Origin: JAWXBM01 sp964602895
GTDB taxonomy: Bacteria > Pseudomonadota > Gammaproteobacteria > Xanthomonadales > SZUA-36
DNA: 16,059 nt
Assembly (NCBI GenBank): GCA_964602895.1
Contig: CAZRTG010000072.1
Coordinates: forward strand, 1 to 16,059
Reading direction: 5' to 3'
The position numbers and the translations under genes were made by a program. Shown here piece after piece: positions 8,770 through 15,159 of the stretch (position 1 is its first letter; each line of letters opens with the position of its first letter). The notes under the pieces were generated by a model. It worked only from the letters and a program-made list of their open reading frames with translations, did no database searches and had not been told where the DNA came from.

Positions 8770-9430
8770 TTCTGGAACCCAATACAATGCCCAGCTGTGA
8801 TTCGACCAGACTTTTGAATCGTTCCGAGCCAAGCGGCAACCCTTTCAGGTTACTGAGTCGTATCTTCTGTAGTTCTGATTTTGATGGTTCAGCTTCAAGC
8901 AATTGTTGGTATGCCTGGCAGCGGCTAACTGAATTTTTTCCTAAGGAACGCCACACTGCATGTGGCGTGACAATCTCGTTTTTTTGATTGAGTGCATTGG
9001 CTGAATAACTGCTCCAGCGATAGGCATCCGGTGTATCAACCATCGCTGCTCTCACGGGATTGAGTTCGATGTAGCGATAACACGTGAGACAATACGTTTC
9101 ACTATCCACCAGCGAAGATTTAAAGCGCCCTTCCCAAAGCGTACCGCTGCGTTGGTGAGTTCGATTGACGTACTGCACATACTCACGTCCGGTATCTTGC
9201 ATGAGCCAGGATACTCCGTCAGCAGTGTTTGGCGTGACCAAAAGATGCACGTGATTGGTCATCAGAACGTAAGCATGTATCTGACAATCTCGACGGTGTG
9301 CTGCTTTACCCAATAGACGCAAGTAAATATTTCGATCCTGATCACTGAAAAAACATACCTGACGATTATTGCCACGTTGTGTGACGTGTTGCGGAATGCC
9401 TGACAAGTTGAGTCTGGCGGGTCTGGGCAT
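8741..9430 (-). CDS. REP-associated tyrosine transposase (RAYT, Y1/HUH family)
   Basis: A 229-residue Y1 transposase of the IS200-like superfamily, RAYT group. These enzymes nick and join single-stranded DNA at REP hairpins. The start at 9430 is chosen because the protein then begins MPRPARLNLSGIPQHVTQRG, the usual RAYT N terminus; an upstream in-frame ATG at 9463 adds 11 residues without family support. The HUH motif is MTNHVHLLV (His60, His62). The catalytic tyrosine should lie in ETYCLTCYRYIELNPVRAA (Tyr113, 118 or 120). The C-terminal GRPTK tail is typical. The TAA stop lies inside a repeat copy. The gene appears intact and is surrounded by many candidate substrates of its own hairpin family. 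Confidence 0.92.
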   Translation of the reverse strand: MPRPARLNLSGIPQHVTQRGNNRQVCFFSDQDRNIYLRLLGKAAHRRDCQIHAYVLMTNHVHLLVTPNTADGVSWLMQDTGREYVQYVNRTHQRSGTLWEGRFKSSLVDSETYCLTCYRYIELNPVRAAMVDTPDAYRWSSYSANALNQKNEIVTPHAVWRSLGKNSVSRCQAYQQLLEAEPSKSELQKIRLSNLKGLPLGSERFKSLVESQLGIVLGSRNVGRPTKTV

Positions 9431-9518
9431 GATGGAAGAACCTGTTGATCGATAGCTCACCATGCCATGTATACACTGCTGTTTCGATAGGGTTTTTCCT
9501 ATTCGTGTGAAGGAAATC

Positions 9519-9590
9519 GACTCTGATCTGACTTTTTAATCGGATCCGACTCCATTTTGAGAGAGGAAATTGGATCCGACCCCAATTTTG
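9519..9590. repeat. Composite REP-like repeats upstream of the RAYT gene
   Basis: Three related motifs lie in a row: GACTCTGATC (9519-9528, also at 3518-3527), the palindrome TCGGATCCGA (9540-9549) followed by CTCC, and AAATTGGATCCGACCCC (9567-9583). The last is the exact inverse complement of the motif at the other end of the RAYT gene. Together they form the promoter side of RAYT and the left border of the next regulator's leader. Confidence 0.75.
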
Positions 9591-9599
9591 AGTGCTAAC

Positions 9600-9623
9600 A
9601 TTCCATTTCGACCGGAATGGAAT
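9600..9623 (+). promoter_or_regulatory. Strong inverted repeat in the leader of the second regulator
   Basis: ATTCCATTTC (9600-9609) pairs with GGAATGGAAT (9614-9623) across a 4-nt loop: ten pairs including one G-T wobble. It sits 43 bp before the leader ORF at 9666. It could be an operator dyad, for example for autoregulation, or an RNA hairpin in the leader. No T run follows, so it is not a terminator. Confidence 0.5.
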
Positions 9624-9665
9624 TGCCGAGAGAACCGGTTCATTATCTCCGTCCAAGGAGCAGCA

Positions 9666-9731
9666 ATGGAACGCAGCCCTGATACATTCTCCAAAGGAAA
9701 ACCAGCAGCCCAGGGGGTTGCAGAGCCATGA
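9666..9731 (+). CDS. 21-codon leader ORF overlapping the regulator start
   Basis: AAGGAG (9654-9659) is a strong ribosome-binding site 6 nt before the ATG at 9666. The frame encodes MERSPDTFSKGKPAAQGVAE plus a final P and ends at TGA 9729-9731, overlapping the regulator's ATG (9728) as ATGA. It may couple regulator translation to ribosomes loading upstream. Alternatively it is the original N terminus of the regulator, separated by a one-base frameshift. The peptide itself has no recognisable function. Confidence 0.45.
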   Translation: MERSPDTFSKGKPAAQGVAEP

Positions 9732-11683
9732 GGTTGCAGGTCGGCGATTGGCAGGTCGAGCCCAGCCTCGACCGGATCACCGGTCCGGCCGGCGAAGTCC
9801 TGTTGATGCCGAAAGCCATGGCAGTGCTGGTCTACCTGGCCGAACGACCGGGGCAGGTGGTGAGCGCCGATGAGCTGATCGATGCGATCTGGCAGGGCCG
9901 GCCGATGGGCGATAACCCGGTTTACAAGTGCATTACCCAATTACGCACGGTGCTGGGAGACGACCGAAAGGCACCTACATACATCGCCACCGTACCGACC
10001 AAGGGTCACCGCCTGATTGCACCGGTCATATGGGGCGATGCCGATGAAAGCCCTGACACAGGTGCTGGCACGACCATGCAAGCACCTCTACCCCGGCCAC
10101 GGAACAGACGACGCCTGCTTGCATGGGCCGGCGGGGCTCTCGCGGCCTGCCTGCTTGCAGCCTTGTACCTGAACTACCCGCATCGCTTCGAACTCCCCGT
10201 TGCCGGAACTACGCTGCCCACGGTTTCAGAACAGCCATCCATCGCCGTATTGCCATTCATCAACCTCTCGCCTGACGCCGGGCAGGACTATTTTGCCGAC
10301 GGACTTACAGAAGAACTGATCACGCAGCTGGCGAATCTGCCAGGCCTTCGGGTCATTGGTCGGACCTCGTCATTCGCCTTCAAGGGTAGAAACGAGGATC
10401 TGCGAACGATCGGGCGAATGCTTGGAGTCAATCACGTACTCGAAGGCAGCGTACGCAAGGTTGAAAATCGTGTGCGGGTCACGGCACAGCTCATCAACCC
10501 GGCCGATGGCTCACACCTGTGGTCACATGCCTATGACCGCAGCCTCGACGATTTTGTTACGATCCAGGAAGAGATCGCAAAGACTGTGGCCTCGGCCCTG
10601 AGGCTCTCCATTGCCGCCCGAATCATCCGACAGGGAGGCACCCGGAATTTCGATGCTTATGATGCCTATCTCGCCGGGCTTGCCGCGGCAGCCGCTGGCG
10701 GTGCGTACAATGTCCTGGCCAGTATCGATGCTTTCGATCGAGCGGTAAGCATAGACCCGGGGTTCATCGCCGCCTGGGCGGCACTGGCGGGTGCATACCA
10801 GCAGGCATCCATCGATGTTCCAAGCCGCCGAGCGGAGTGGCAGAAGCAACTGTCCGATACCGAGCAGCGCATCACCGCGCTGGCACCGGACTGGCCCAAA
10901 GTGACCTACCTCTCGGCGCAAAGAGAGGTCTCTCTGGGCAACCTGGTCGAGGCTGAACGTCTGTTCAAATCTCTACAGAAGCCGCCGACAACCCATATGC
11001 CGCAAACCGGGTCCTACGGCACTTTTTTGTTGAATGTCGGCCGACCACGGGAAGCCATAACTGAATTCACGCGCGACCTGCAGGCCGAGCCACTGGCACT
11101 TGAGTCTTCCCTGTGGGTGCAGATTGCCTTTGAACTCGCTGGTGATTTTGCACAGGCAAACAAAGAGTACCAACGCAGCCTCGGCTTTGCTGAAGACACC
11201 AGAGCGATTCGAACCATGGTTCTGATGCGCGCTATGGGACAGCGCGACAAGCAAGCCATCAGGCGCGAATTGCAGGCACAGATCGCGGTTGGCCCACTGA
11301 CCAGAAAGCTCAACGAGTCGATGTTACGCTATCTGGACACCCCTGCATTGGCATTGACCGAGCTTCAAAGTTACATCGACGATCCGACCAGCATGAACAG
11401 CAGTGTGGTGGTGATGACCATCGCGACCTGGGCTGCTTACTTCCGCGATCCGGAACTGGCTCTGGAGGCCATGCAGCGACTCCCCCCGTTGGACGGCATG
11501 GCTTTCAACTGGACTGTTTGGCGACCTGTCCTGAGCGAGATGCGGCGCCTGCCCGGATTCAAGCCATTGGTGAGTCAGTGGGGCCTGGTCGATTACTGGC
11601 GTACAACCGGCAACTGGGGCGCTTTCTGCCGCCCAAGCGGAGTGGATGATTTTGAATGTGATCTCGGCCTGATCGGGAATTGA
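9728..11683 (+). CDS. CadC-like membrane transcriptional regulator with TolB-like domain and TPRs
   Basis: A 651-residue regulator with the same plan as the gene at 3539-5425. A winged-helix DNA-binding domain (about 1-100, ending YIATVPTKGHRLIAP) is followed by an Arg-rich stretch and one membrane segment (about 130-149). A TolB-like domain with SIAVLPFINLSPDAGQDYFA, GVNHVLEGSVRK and DGSHLWSHAYD covers 170-292, then degenerate TPRs reach the C terminus. Many such proteins in gammaproteobacteria sit beside the gene they control. Its start at 9728 has only a distant AGGGGG, and the overlap with the 21-codon leader suggests coupled translation. It is convergent with the small exported protein at 11745-12269, whose upstream direct repeat is a possible target. 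The signal is unknown. Confidence 0.9.
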   Translation: MRLQVGDWQVEPSLDRITGPAGEVLLMPKAMAVLVYLAERPGQVVSADELIDAIWQGRPMGDNPVYKCITQLRTVLGDDRKAPTYIATVPTKGHRLIAPVIWGDADESPDTGAGTTMQAPLPRPRNRRRLLAWAGGALAACLLAALYLNYPHRFELPVAGTTLPTVSEQPSIAVLPFINLSPDAGQDYFADGLTEELITQLANLPGLRVIGRTSSFAFKGRNEDLRTIGRMLGVNHVLEGSVRKVENRVRVTAQLINPADGSHLWSHAYDRSLDDFVTIQEEIAKTVASALRLSIAARIIRQGGTRNFDAYDAYLAGLAAAAAGGAYNVLASIDAFDRAVSIDPGFIAAWAALAGAYQQASIDVPSRRAEWQKQLSDTEQRITALAPDWPKVTYLSAQREVSLGNLVEAERLFKSLQKPPTTHMPQTGSYGTFLLNVGRPREAITEFTRDLQAEPLALESSLWVQIAFELAGDFAQANKEYQRSLGFAEDTRAIRTMVLMRAMGQRDKQAIRRELQAQIAVGPLTRKLNESMLRYLDTPALALTELQSYIDDPTSMNSSVVVMTIATWAAYFRDPELALEAMQRLPPLDGMAFNWTVWRPVLSEMRRLPGFKPLVSQWGLVDYWRTTGNWGAFCRPSGVDDFECDLGLIGN

Positions 11684-11702
11684 AACCGGGCCGCCGAGCC
11701 TA

Positions 11703-11725
11703 AAGGGGCGGTTGTTCCGCCCCTT
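11703..11725. terminator. GC-rich hairpin between convergent genes, candidate terminator
   Basis: AAGGGGCGG (11703-11711) and CCGCCCCTT (11717-11725) form a perfect 9-bp stem with a 5-nt loop, 19 bp after the regulator stop and 19 bp before the stop of the opposing gene. There is no T run on the plus strand and only a short one on the minus strand, so it may need Rho or act mainly as a 3' stabiliser. Confidence 0.5.
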
Positions 11726-11744
11726 ACGTAGACCCGGGTGCGAA

Positions 11745-12269
11745 TTACTCGTAGCGCGTTGCCGTAGCGTCCGAGCAGACGACAAACAGCAGGTTGTCGG
11801 CAGGATCGAGAAATTCTGCGATACCTTCTGAGTAGTAGCTCGCATTGTCGGCTGCCAGGAACAGATCATGCCGGACGCTGGTCGATCCGATATTGACCCC
11901 ATTGGCATCAAAGCGGTAGAACTTGAAAGCGAATTCATACTCCTGTTTTTTCACGCGGCGCCAATGGCCATAGGCCGGGGTTCTCAACGCGGGGCTGGTG
12001 GCGTTCGTTTCATGACGTGTGCCATCGGCATTGAACAGTGCCAGCGCTTGGCTCCCAAGAGCAATTGGTTTGTCCGTTTCACAGTTATAAATGTTCGCGA
12101 TGACGTTCCAGGTACCCACGACCGGGTCCGTATGAAGGGCCTTGGCTTGAGCCTCTGCACTGAACTGGGTCAGCAGCAACAGGCACAGGACAAACGTGGT
12201 CGACAATCGCTTCGATCTGGAACGGGTGTTGTTCGTGTTGTACTCGGTTTTTAAAAACTTGATATTCAT
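11745..12269 (-). CDS. Small exported calycin-like protein of unknown function
   Basis: A 174-residue protein with a signal peptide: basic RSRSKR, a hydrophobic core and an AEAQA-K cleavage site near residue 41. The ATG at 12269 is chosen because GGAG (12278-12281) is 8 nt upstream; the in-frame ATG at 12275 would be only 2 nt from it. The mature part starts with DPVVGTWNV, has NC near its beginning and VCSDATATRYE at the end, so the two cysteines could join the two ends. This GTW opening and alternating strand pattern recall lipocalin-like exported proteins found in many environmental bacteria, but no ligand is known. Convergent with the CadC-like regulator. A 16-bp tandem repeat lies upstream at 12334-12365. 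Confidence 0.75.
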   Translation of the reverse strand: MNIKFLKTEYNTNNTRSRSKRLSTTFVLCLLLLTQFSAEAQAKALHTDPVVGTWNVIANIYNCETDKPIALGSQALALFNADGTRHETNATSPALRTPAYGHWRRVKKQEYEFAFKFYRFDANGVNIGSTSVRHDLFLAADNASYYSEGIAEFLDPADNLLFVVCSDATATRYE

Positions 12270-12333
12270 GCTCATTACTCCACATCGGTTGGATGGACAG
12301 CGTCCTGCCAATTTCTTCCGGCACTTTGTTCTA

Positions 12334-12365
12334 AACGTACGGAACAGACAACGTACGGAACAGAC
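12334..12365. promoter_or_regulatory. Perfect 16-bp tandem direct repeat upstream of the exported-protein gene
   Basis: AACGTACGGAACAGAC occurs twice head to tail (12334-12349, 12350-12365), 65 bp upstream of the start at 12269. Each unit holds the palindrome CGTACG. Tandem direct repeats are the usual target shape for OmpR-type winged helices, so binding by the neighbouring CadC-like regulator is possible; this is inference. Confidence 0.5.
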
Positions 12366-12571
12366 TGGCGGGACTCCAGGCTCCGGGTTGTCGCCACAAC
12401 TGACCCCGTGCCTTGGCCAAATGATGTGGCACCACCCGATTACTGTCCTGCCCGTTTTCTGGAGAATATCTGGAGATTTTCTGAAGCGAGCGTTGAAGCG
12501 GTTTTGCGGGTAAATCCGGGGTCAGTCCAGCTTGACCCCAAATCTCTTGCGAACCCCTCTGGTGAATCGGA
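12366..12571. other. Intergenic stretch without a recognisable gene; contains a hairpin at 12518-12539
   Basis: No frame here resembles a protein I know and none has a convincing start. GGGGTCA (12518-12524) pairs with TGACCCC (12533-12539) over an 8-nt loop, and a further TGACCCC occurs near 12402. These recall the GGGGTCAGAG variant of the window's repeat family. The stretch may be decayed repeat or decayed gene sequence. Confidence 0.4.
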
Positions 12572-12790
12572 TCAAATCAAAATCTGTACCACGGTGTAGA
12601 CGGCAACGGCTGCCAGAAAGGCGGGAAAGGATGAGGGGTGTTCACGTGAAAACTCTTCTTCGAGAACAACCAGCATAATTCCTCCAGCAAGAAACGACAG
12701 CAGCAGCGTGACCAGAACCGGGGAAATAACGGTAGAGACGCCGACTACCCACCCGGCAAGCGAGAAAAGGGGTCGGATCCCTTTTCGCAT
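12572..12790 (-). pseudogene. C-terminal remnant of an integral membrane protein with a repeat-derived N terminus
   Basis: The frame encodes 72 residues. The first ten, MRKGIRPLFS, are the translation of a repeat copy (12763-12786) and its flank. From about residue 12 it is clearly membrane protein: GWVVGVSTVISPVLVTLLL, then a loop LEEEFSREHPSSFPAF, then a last helix to a C-terminal ILI. The loop-helix pattern resembles the C terminus of a multi-pass membrane protein, so most of the gene is missing. GGAG (complement of 12799-12802) lies 8 nt before the ATG, so a short hybrid peptide could be made. Family assignment is not secure. Confidence 0.6.
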
Positions 12791-12904
12791 AAGCTATTCT
12801 CCACTTGGCTGCTTGCTCAGTATGAGATCGAAACGGAGAAAAGGGATCCGACCCCTTTTCTAGTATGAGATCGAAACGGAGAAAAGGGATCCGACCCCTT
12901 TTCT
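12763..12904. repeat. Three-copy REP-like cluster: one inverted copy and a perfect 43-bp tandem pair
   Basis: The units at 12819-12861 and 12862-12904 are identical over 43 bp. Each ends in a hairpin: AGAAAAGGG, loop ATCCGAC, CCCTTTTCT (12837-12861 and 12880-12904). 12763-12786 is an exact 24-bp inverse complement of that hairpin. The last unit runs into the TAG stop of fghA at 12903-12905, so the hairpins can serve as its terminator (stem with T-rich 3' arm). On the other side, the inverted copy supplies the start of the membrane-protein remnant. Confidence 0.88.
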
Positions 12905-13742
12905 ATGCGCCCAGATGCTGTGCGTGAAAGCGCAGGTGTTGCTCTATGAAGGTAGCGATGAAAAAGTAGCTGTGGTCGTAGCCTTCATGGCGGTTGAGCA
13001 CCAGGGGATAACCGCTGGCTTTAGCGGCGGCCTCCAGGACTTCCGGCTTGAGTTGTTCCTGCAGGAACTCATCAGCCTCACCCTGATCAACCAGGGTCGG
13101 TAAGAACTGGCTGGCGTTGCGCATCAGCATACTGGCATCGTAATCGGCCCAGCTGTCGGTGTTTTTACCCAGATAGGCGGACAGTGCTTTTTTGCCCCAG
13201 GGACTGTTGACCGGATTGCTGATCGGGCTGAAAGCCGACACCGACTGGAATCGCTCGGGATTACGCAGTGCCAGCACCAGGGCACCGTGGCCGCCCATGG
13301 AGTGACCCGAGATCGAACGCACATCGCTGACCGGGAATGTGGACTCGATCAATTCCGGCAACTCATGCAATATGTAGTCATACATCTGGTAGTGCTGACT
13401 CCACGGGCTTTGCGTGGCATTCACATAGAAACCGGCACCTTTGCCGAGGTCATAGCCATCATCATCCGCCACTGCATCGCCGCGTGGGCTGGTGTCCGGG
13501 GCCACGATGGCGATACCGAGTTCCGCTGCGATACGCTGTGCGCCCGCCTTGTGCATGAAGTTCTCGTCGGTACAGGTCAGGCCCGACAACCAGTACAGCA
13601 CCGGCACCTTGTTCCCGTTGGAGGCCTGCGTTGGCAGGTAGATGGCAAAACGCATGTCGCAATTCAGGCTGCTTGAAGCGTGCCGGTATTGCTTGTTCCA
13701 GCCGCCGAACATGCGGTTGCGGCTCAAATTCTCTATCGTCAT
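12903..13742 (-). CDS. fghA: S-formylglutathione hydrolase
   Basis: A 279-residue serine hydrolase of the esterase D family. It hydrolyses S-formylglutathione to formate and glutathione in the cytosol, the second step of glutathione-dependent formaldehyde detoxification. The alpha/beta-hydrolase triad is Ser148 in GHSMGGHGAL, Asp224 in GEADEFL and His257 in GYDHSYFF; the spacing matches that of E. coli FrmB. LSGLTCTDENF near 52-62 is the family signature. AGGA lies about 7 nt before the ATG at 13742. It follows adhC in the same direction with a 52-bp gap containing a hairpin, consistent with an operon. Its TAG stop lies at the edge of a repeat. Confidence 0.97.
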   Translation of the reverse strand: MTIENLSRNRMFGGWNKQYRHASSSLNCDMRFAIYLPTQASNGNKVPVLYWLSGLTCTDENFMHKAGAQRIAAELGIAIVAPDTSPRGDAVADDDGYDLGKGAGFYVNATQSPWSQHYQMYDYILHELPELIESTFPVSDVRSISGHSMGGHGALVLALRNPERFQSVSAFSPISNPVNSPWGKKALSAYLGKNTDSWADYDASMLMRNASQFLPTLVDQGEADEFLQEQLKPEVLEAAAKASGYPLVLNRHEGYDHSYFFIATFIEQHLRFHAQHLGA

Positions 13743-13765
13743 TTTATTTTCCTGGTCAAGAGCGC

Positions 13766-13787
13766 AGCCACCCTCACGTGGGTGGCT
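13766..13787 (-). promoter_or_regulatory. Intercistronic hairpin between adhC and fghA
   Basis: AGCCACCC (13766-13773) and GGGTGGCT (13780-13787) form a perfect 8-bp stem with a 6-nt loop, within the 52-bp gap. Read in the direction of the operon it lacks a following T run, so it is more likely an mRNA processing or stability element, or a partial attenuator, than a full terminator. Confidence 0.45.
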
Positions 13788-13794
13788 GGCTATT

Positions 13795-14922
13795 TTATTT
13801 ATCGAAATGGATTACGGAGCGGATGCTTTTACCTGCATGCATCAGATCGAATGCTTCGTTGATCTGGTCCAGCCCCATGGTATGGGTGATGAAGTCGTTG
13901 AGCTTGAACTCACCGCGCATGTACTGGTCGACAATGCCGGGCAATTCCGAACGGCCTTTGACACCGCCAAAAGCGGAACCACGCCACACTCGACCGGTCA
14001 CCAACTGGAACGGGCGGGTGGAGATTTCCTGGCCGGCACCGGCAACACCAATGATGACCGACTCGCCCCAACCCTTGTGGCAACACTCCAGCGCCGAGCG
14101 CATCACATCGACATTGCCGATGCACTCGAAGGAATAGTCGACACCACCGTCGGTCAGCTCTACGATCACATCCTGGATCGGTTTGTCGTAGTTCTTCGGG
14201 TTGATGAAATCGGTGGCACCCAGCTTGCGTGCCAGATCGAATTTGCTTTCATTGATGTCGATCGCGATGATGCGGCTGGCCTTGGCCATGGTGGCACCAA
14301 TGATGGCAGACAGGCCAATGCCCCCCATGCCGAAAATGGCTACGGTGGCGCCTTCTTCGACCTTGGCGGTATTCAGCACGGCACCTATACCGGTGGTGAC
14401 GCCACAGCCGAGCAAGCAAACTTCTTCCAATGGCGCATCCTTGTTGACCTTGGCCAGCGAGATTTCCGGTAACACCGTGTATTCGGAGAAGGTTGAACAG
14501 CCCATGTAATGGAAAATGGGTTTGCCGTCCTTGAAAAAACGCGTGGTGCCGTCTGGCATCAGGCCCTTACCCTGGGTCGCGCGGATTTTCTGGCACAGAT
14601 TGGTCTTGCCGGAGGTGCAAAATTTGCATTCGCCACATTCCGGTGTGTACAGGGGAATCACATGGTCACCCACCTTTACACTGGTGACACCTTCACCGAC
14701 CGACTCCACGATGCCGCCTCCCTCGTGACCAAGGATGACGGGAAAAATGCCTTCCGGATCGTCGCCTGAGAGTGTGAACATATCGGTATGGCAGACACCC
14801 GTGGCAACAACGCGAACCCGCACTTCACCGGCTTGTGGCGGCATGACATCCACTTCTTCAATGGACAGTGCCTGGTTTGGACCCCATGCAATGGCGGCTC
14901 TGGATTTGATCATCTGAGACAT
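13795..14922 (-). CDS. adhC: S-(hydroxymethyl)glutathione dehydrogenase / class III alcohol dehydrogenase
   Basis: A 375-residue zinc-dependent dehydrogenase that oxidises S-hydroxymethylglutathione to S-formylglutathione with NAD+; the family also reduces S-nitrosoglutathione. Catalytic zinc ligands: Cys44 (GVCHTD), His66 (GHEGGG), Cys173 (GCGVTTG). Structural zinc ligands: Cys96, 99, 102 and 110. The nucleotide-binding loop is GMGGIG (198-203), with Asp224 at the end of the next strand favouring NAD. Arg114 in KIRATQGKG corresponds to the arginine that marks class III enzymes and binds the glutathione carboxylate. AAGGAG lies just upstream of the ATG at 14922. First gene of an operon with fghA, divergent from a LysR gene. 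Also called frmA. Confidence 0.97.
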   Translation of the reverse strand: MSQMIKSRAAIAWGPNQALSIEEVDVMPPQAGEVRVRVVATGVCHTDMFTLSGDDPEGIFPVILGHEGGGIVESVGEGVTSVKVGDHVIPLYTPECGECKFCTSGKTNLCQKIRATQGKGLMPDGTTRFFKDGKPIFHYMGCSTFSEYTVLPEISLAKVNKDAPLEEVCLLGCGVTTGIGAVLNTAKVEEGATVAIFGMGGIGLSAIIGATMAKASRIIAIDINESKFDLARKLGATDFINPKNYDKPIQDVIVELTDGGVDYSFECIGNVDVMRSALECCHKGWGESVIIGVAGAGQEISTRPFQLVTGRVWRGSAFGGVKGRSELPGIVDQYMRGEFKLNDFITHTMGLDQINEAFDLMHAGKSIRSVIHFDK

Positions 14923-15016
14923 AATTTCTCCTTGGTGGATTGTGCGACACGATTGGGTGGAATGGTTTTCCGCGCTGCAAACGAAGTTGTGCAGCCCGCT
15001 TTGTGCGATGGATGTA

Positions 15017-15031
15017 TTGTATTGATAACAA
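15017..15031. promoter_or_regulatory. Candidate LysR-type binding site
   Basis: TTGT (15017-15020) and ACAA (15028-15031) form an interrupted dyad with a 7-bp AT-rich centre, the general shape of LysR recognition sites. It lies between adhC (start 14922) and lysR (start 15160), where a divergent LysR protein would be expected to bind. TTGACA on the minus strand (15059-15054) could be an adhC -35 box, but no good -10 box follows. Confidence 0.4.
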
Positions 15032-15066
15032 CCAGGTAGATAAACCGGGTAATTGTCAAAACACTT

Positions 15067-15095
15067 TTACTGTACAGTAATAATAGGGATAGAAT
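15067..15095 (+). promoter_or_regulatory. Perfect 14-bp palindrome overlapping a possible lysR promoter
   Basis: TTACTGTACAGTAA (15067-15080) is a perfect palindrome. It overlaps a weak -35 (TTTACT, 15066-15071) that lies 18 bp from a -10-like TAGAAT (15090-15095). Position and symmetry suit an operator controlling the LysR gene, by itself or by another factor. It is not a LexA box, which has an 8-bp spacer between CTGT and ACAG. Confidence 0.45.
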
Positions 15096-15159
15096 GACTT
15101 TCGTGTCAGGCTGAGTGAGCTGCTTTCGATTTGGCTGTTACAGGCCATCAGGAGTGACG

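Larger units (their letters stand above)
8678..9590 (-). mobile_element. RAYT unit bracketed by inverted REP-like repeats
   Basis: GGGGTCGGATCCAATTT occurs at 8682-8698 and 8726-8742. Its exact inverse complement occurs at 9567-9583, so the transposase gene is enclosed by 17-bp perfect inverted repeats. The left boundary coincides with the break in the receptor gene. RAYTs are usually single-copy resident genes linked to REP hairpins and not classical self-spreading insertion sequences, so whether this block ever moved as a unit is inference. Confidence 0.55.

Noticed and set aside
9430..9463. RAYT start at 9463, giving 240 residues
   Set aside because: The extra 11 residues precede the standard MPRPARL start of the family, and neither site has a strong ribosome-binding sequence.
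12819..12904. CRISPR-like repeat array
   Set aside because: Units are directly adjacent with no unique spacers, and no cas genes are present.
13642..14472. 276-codon plus-strand frame opposite adhC and fghA
   Set aside because: It is the mirror of two firmly identified enzymes, with no ribosome-binding site or recognisable domain.
15067..15080. LexA (SOS) box
   Set aside because: The gammaproteobacterial LexA site needs an 8-bp spacer between CTGT and ACAG; here they are adjacent.
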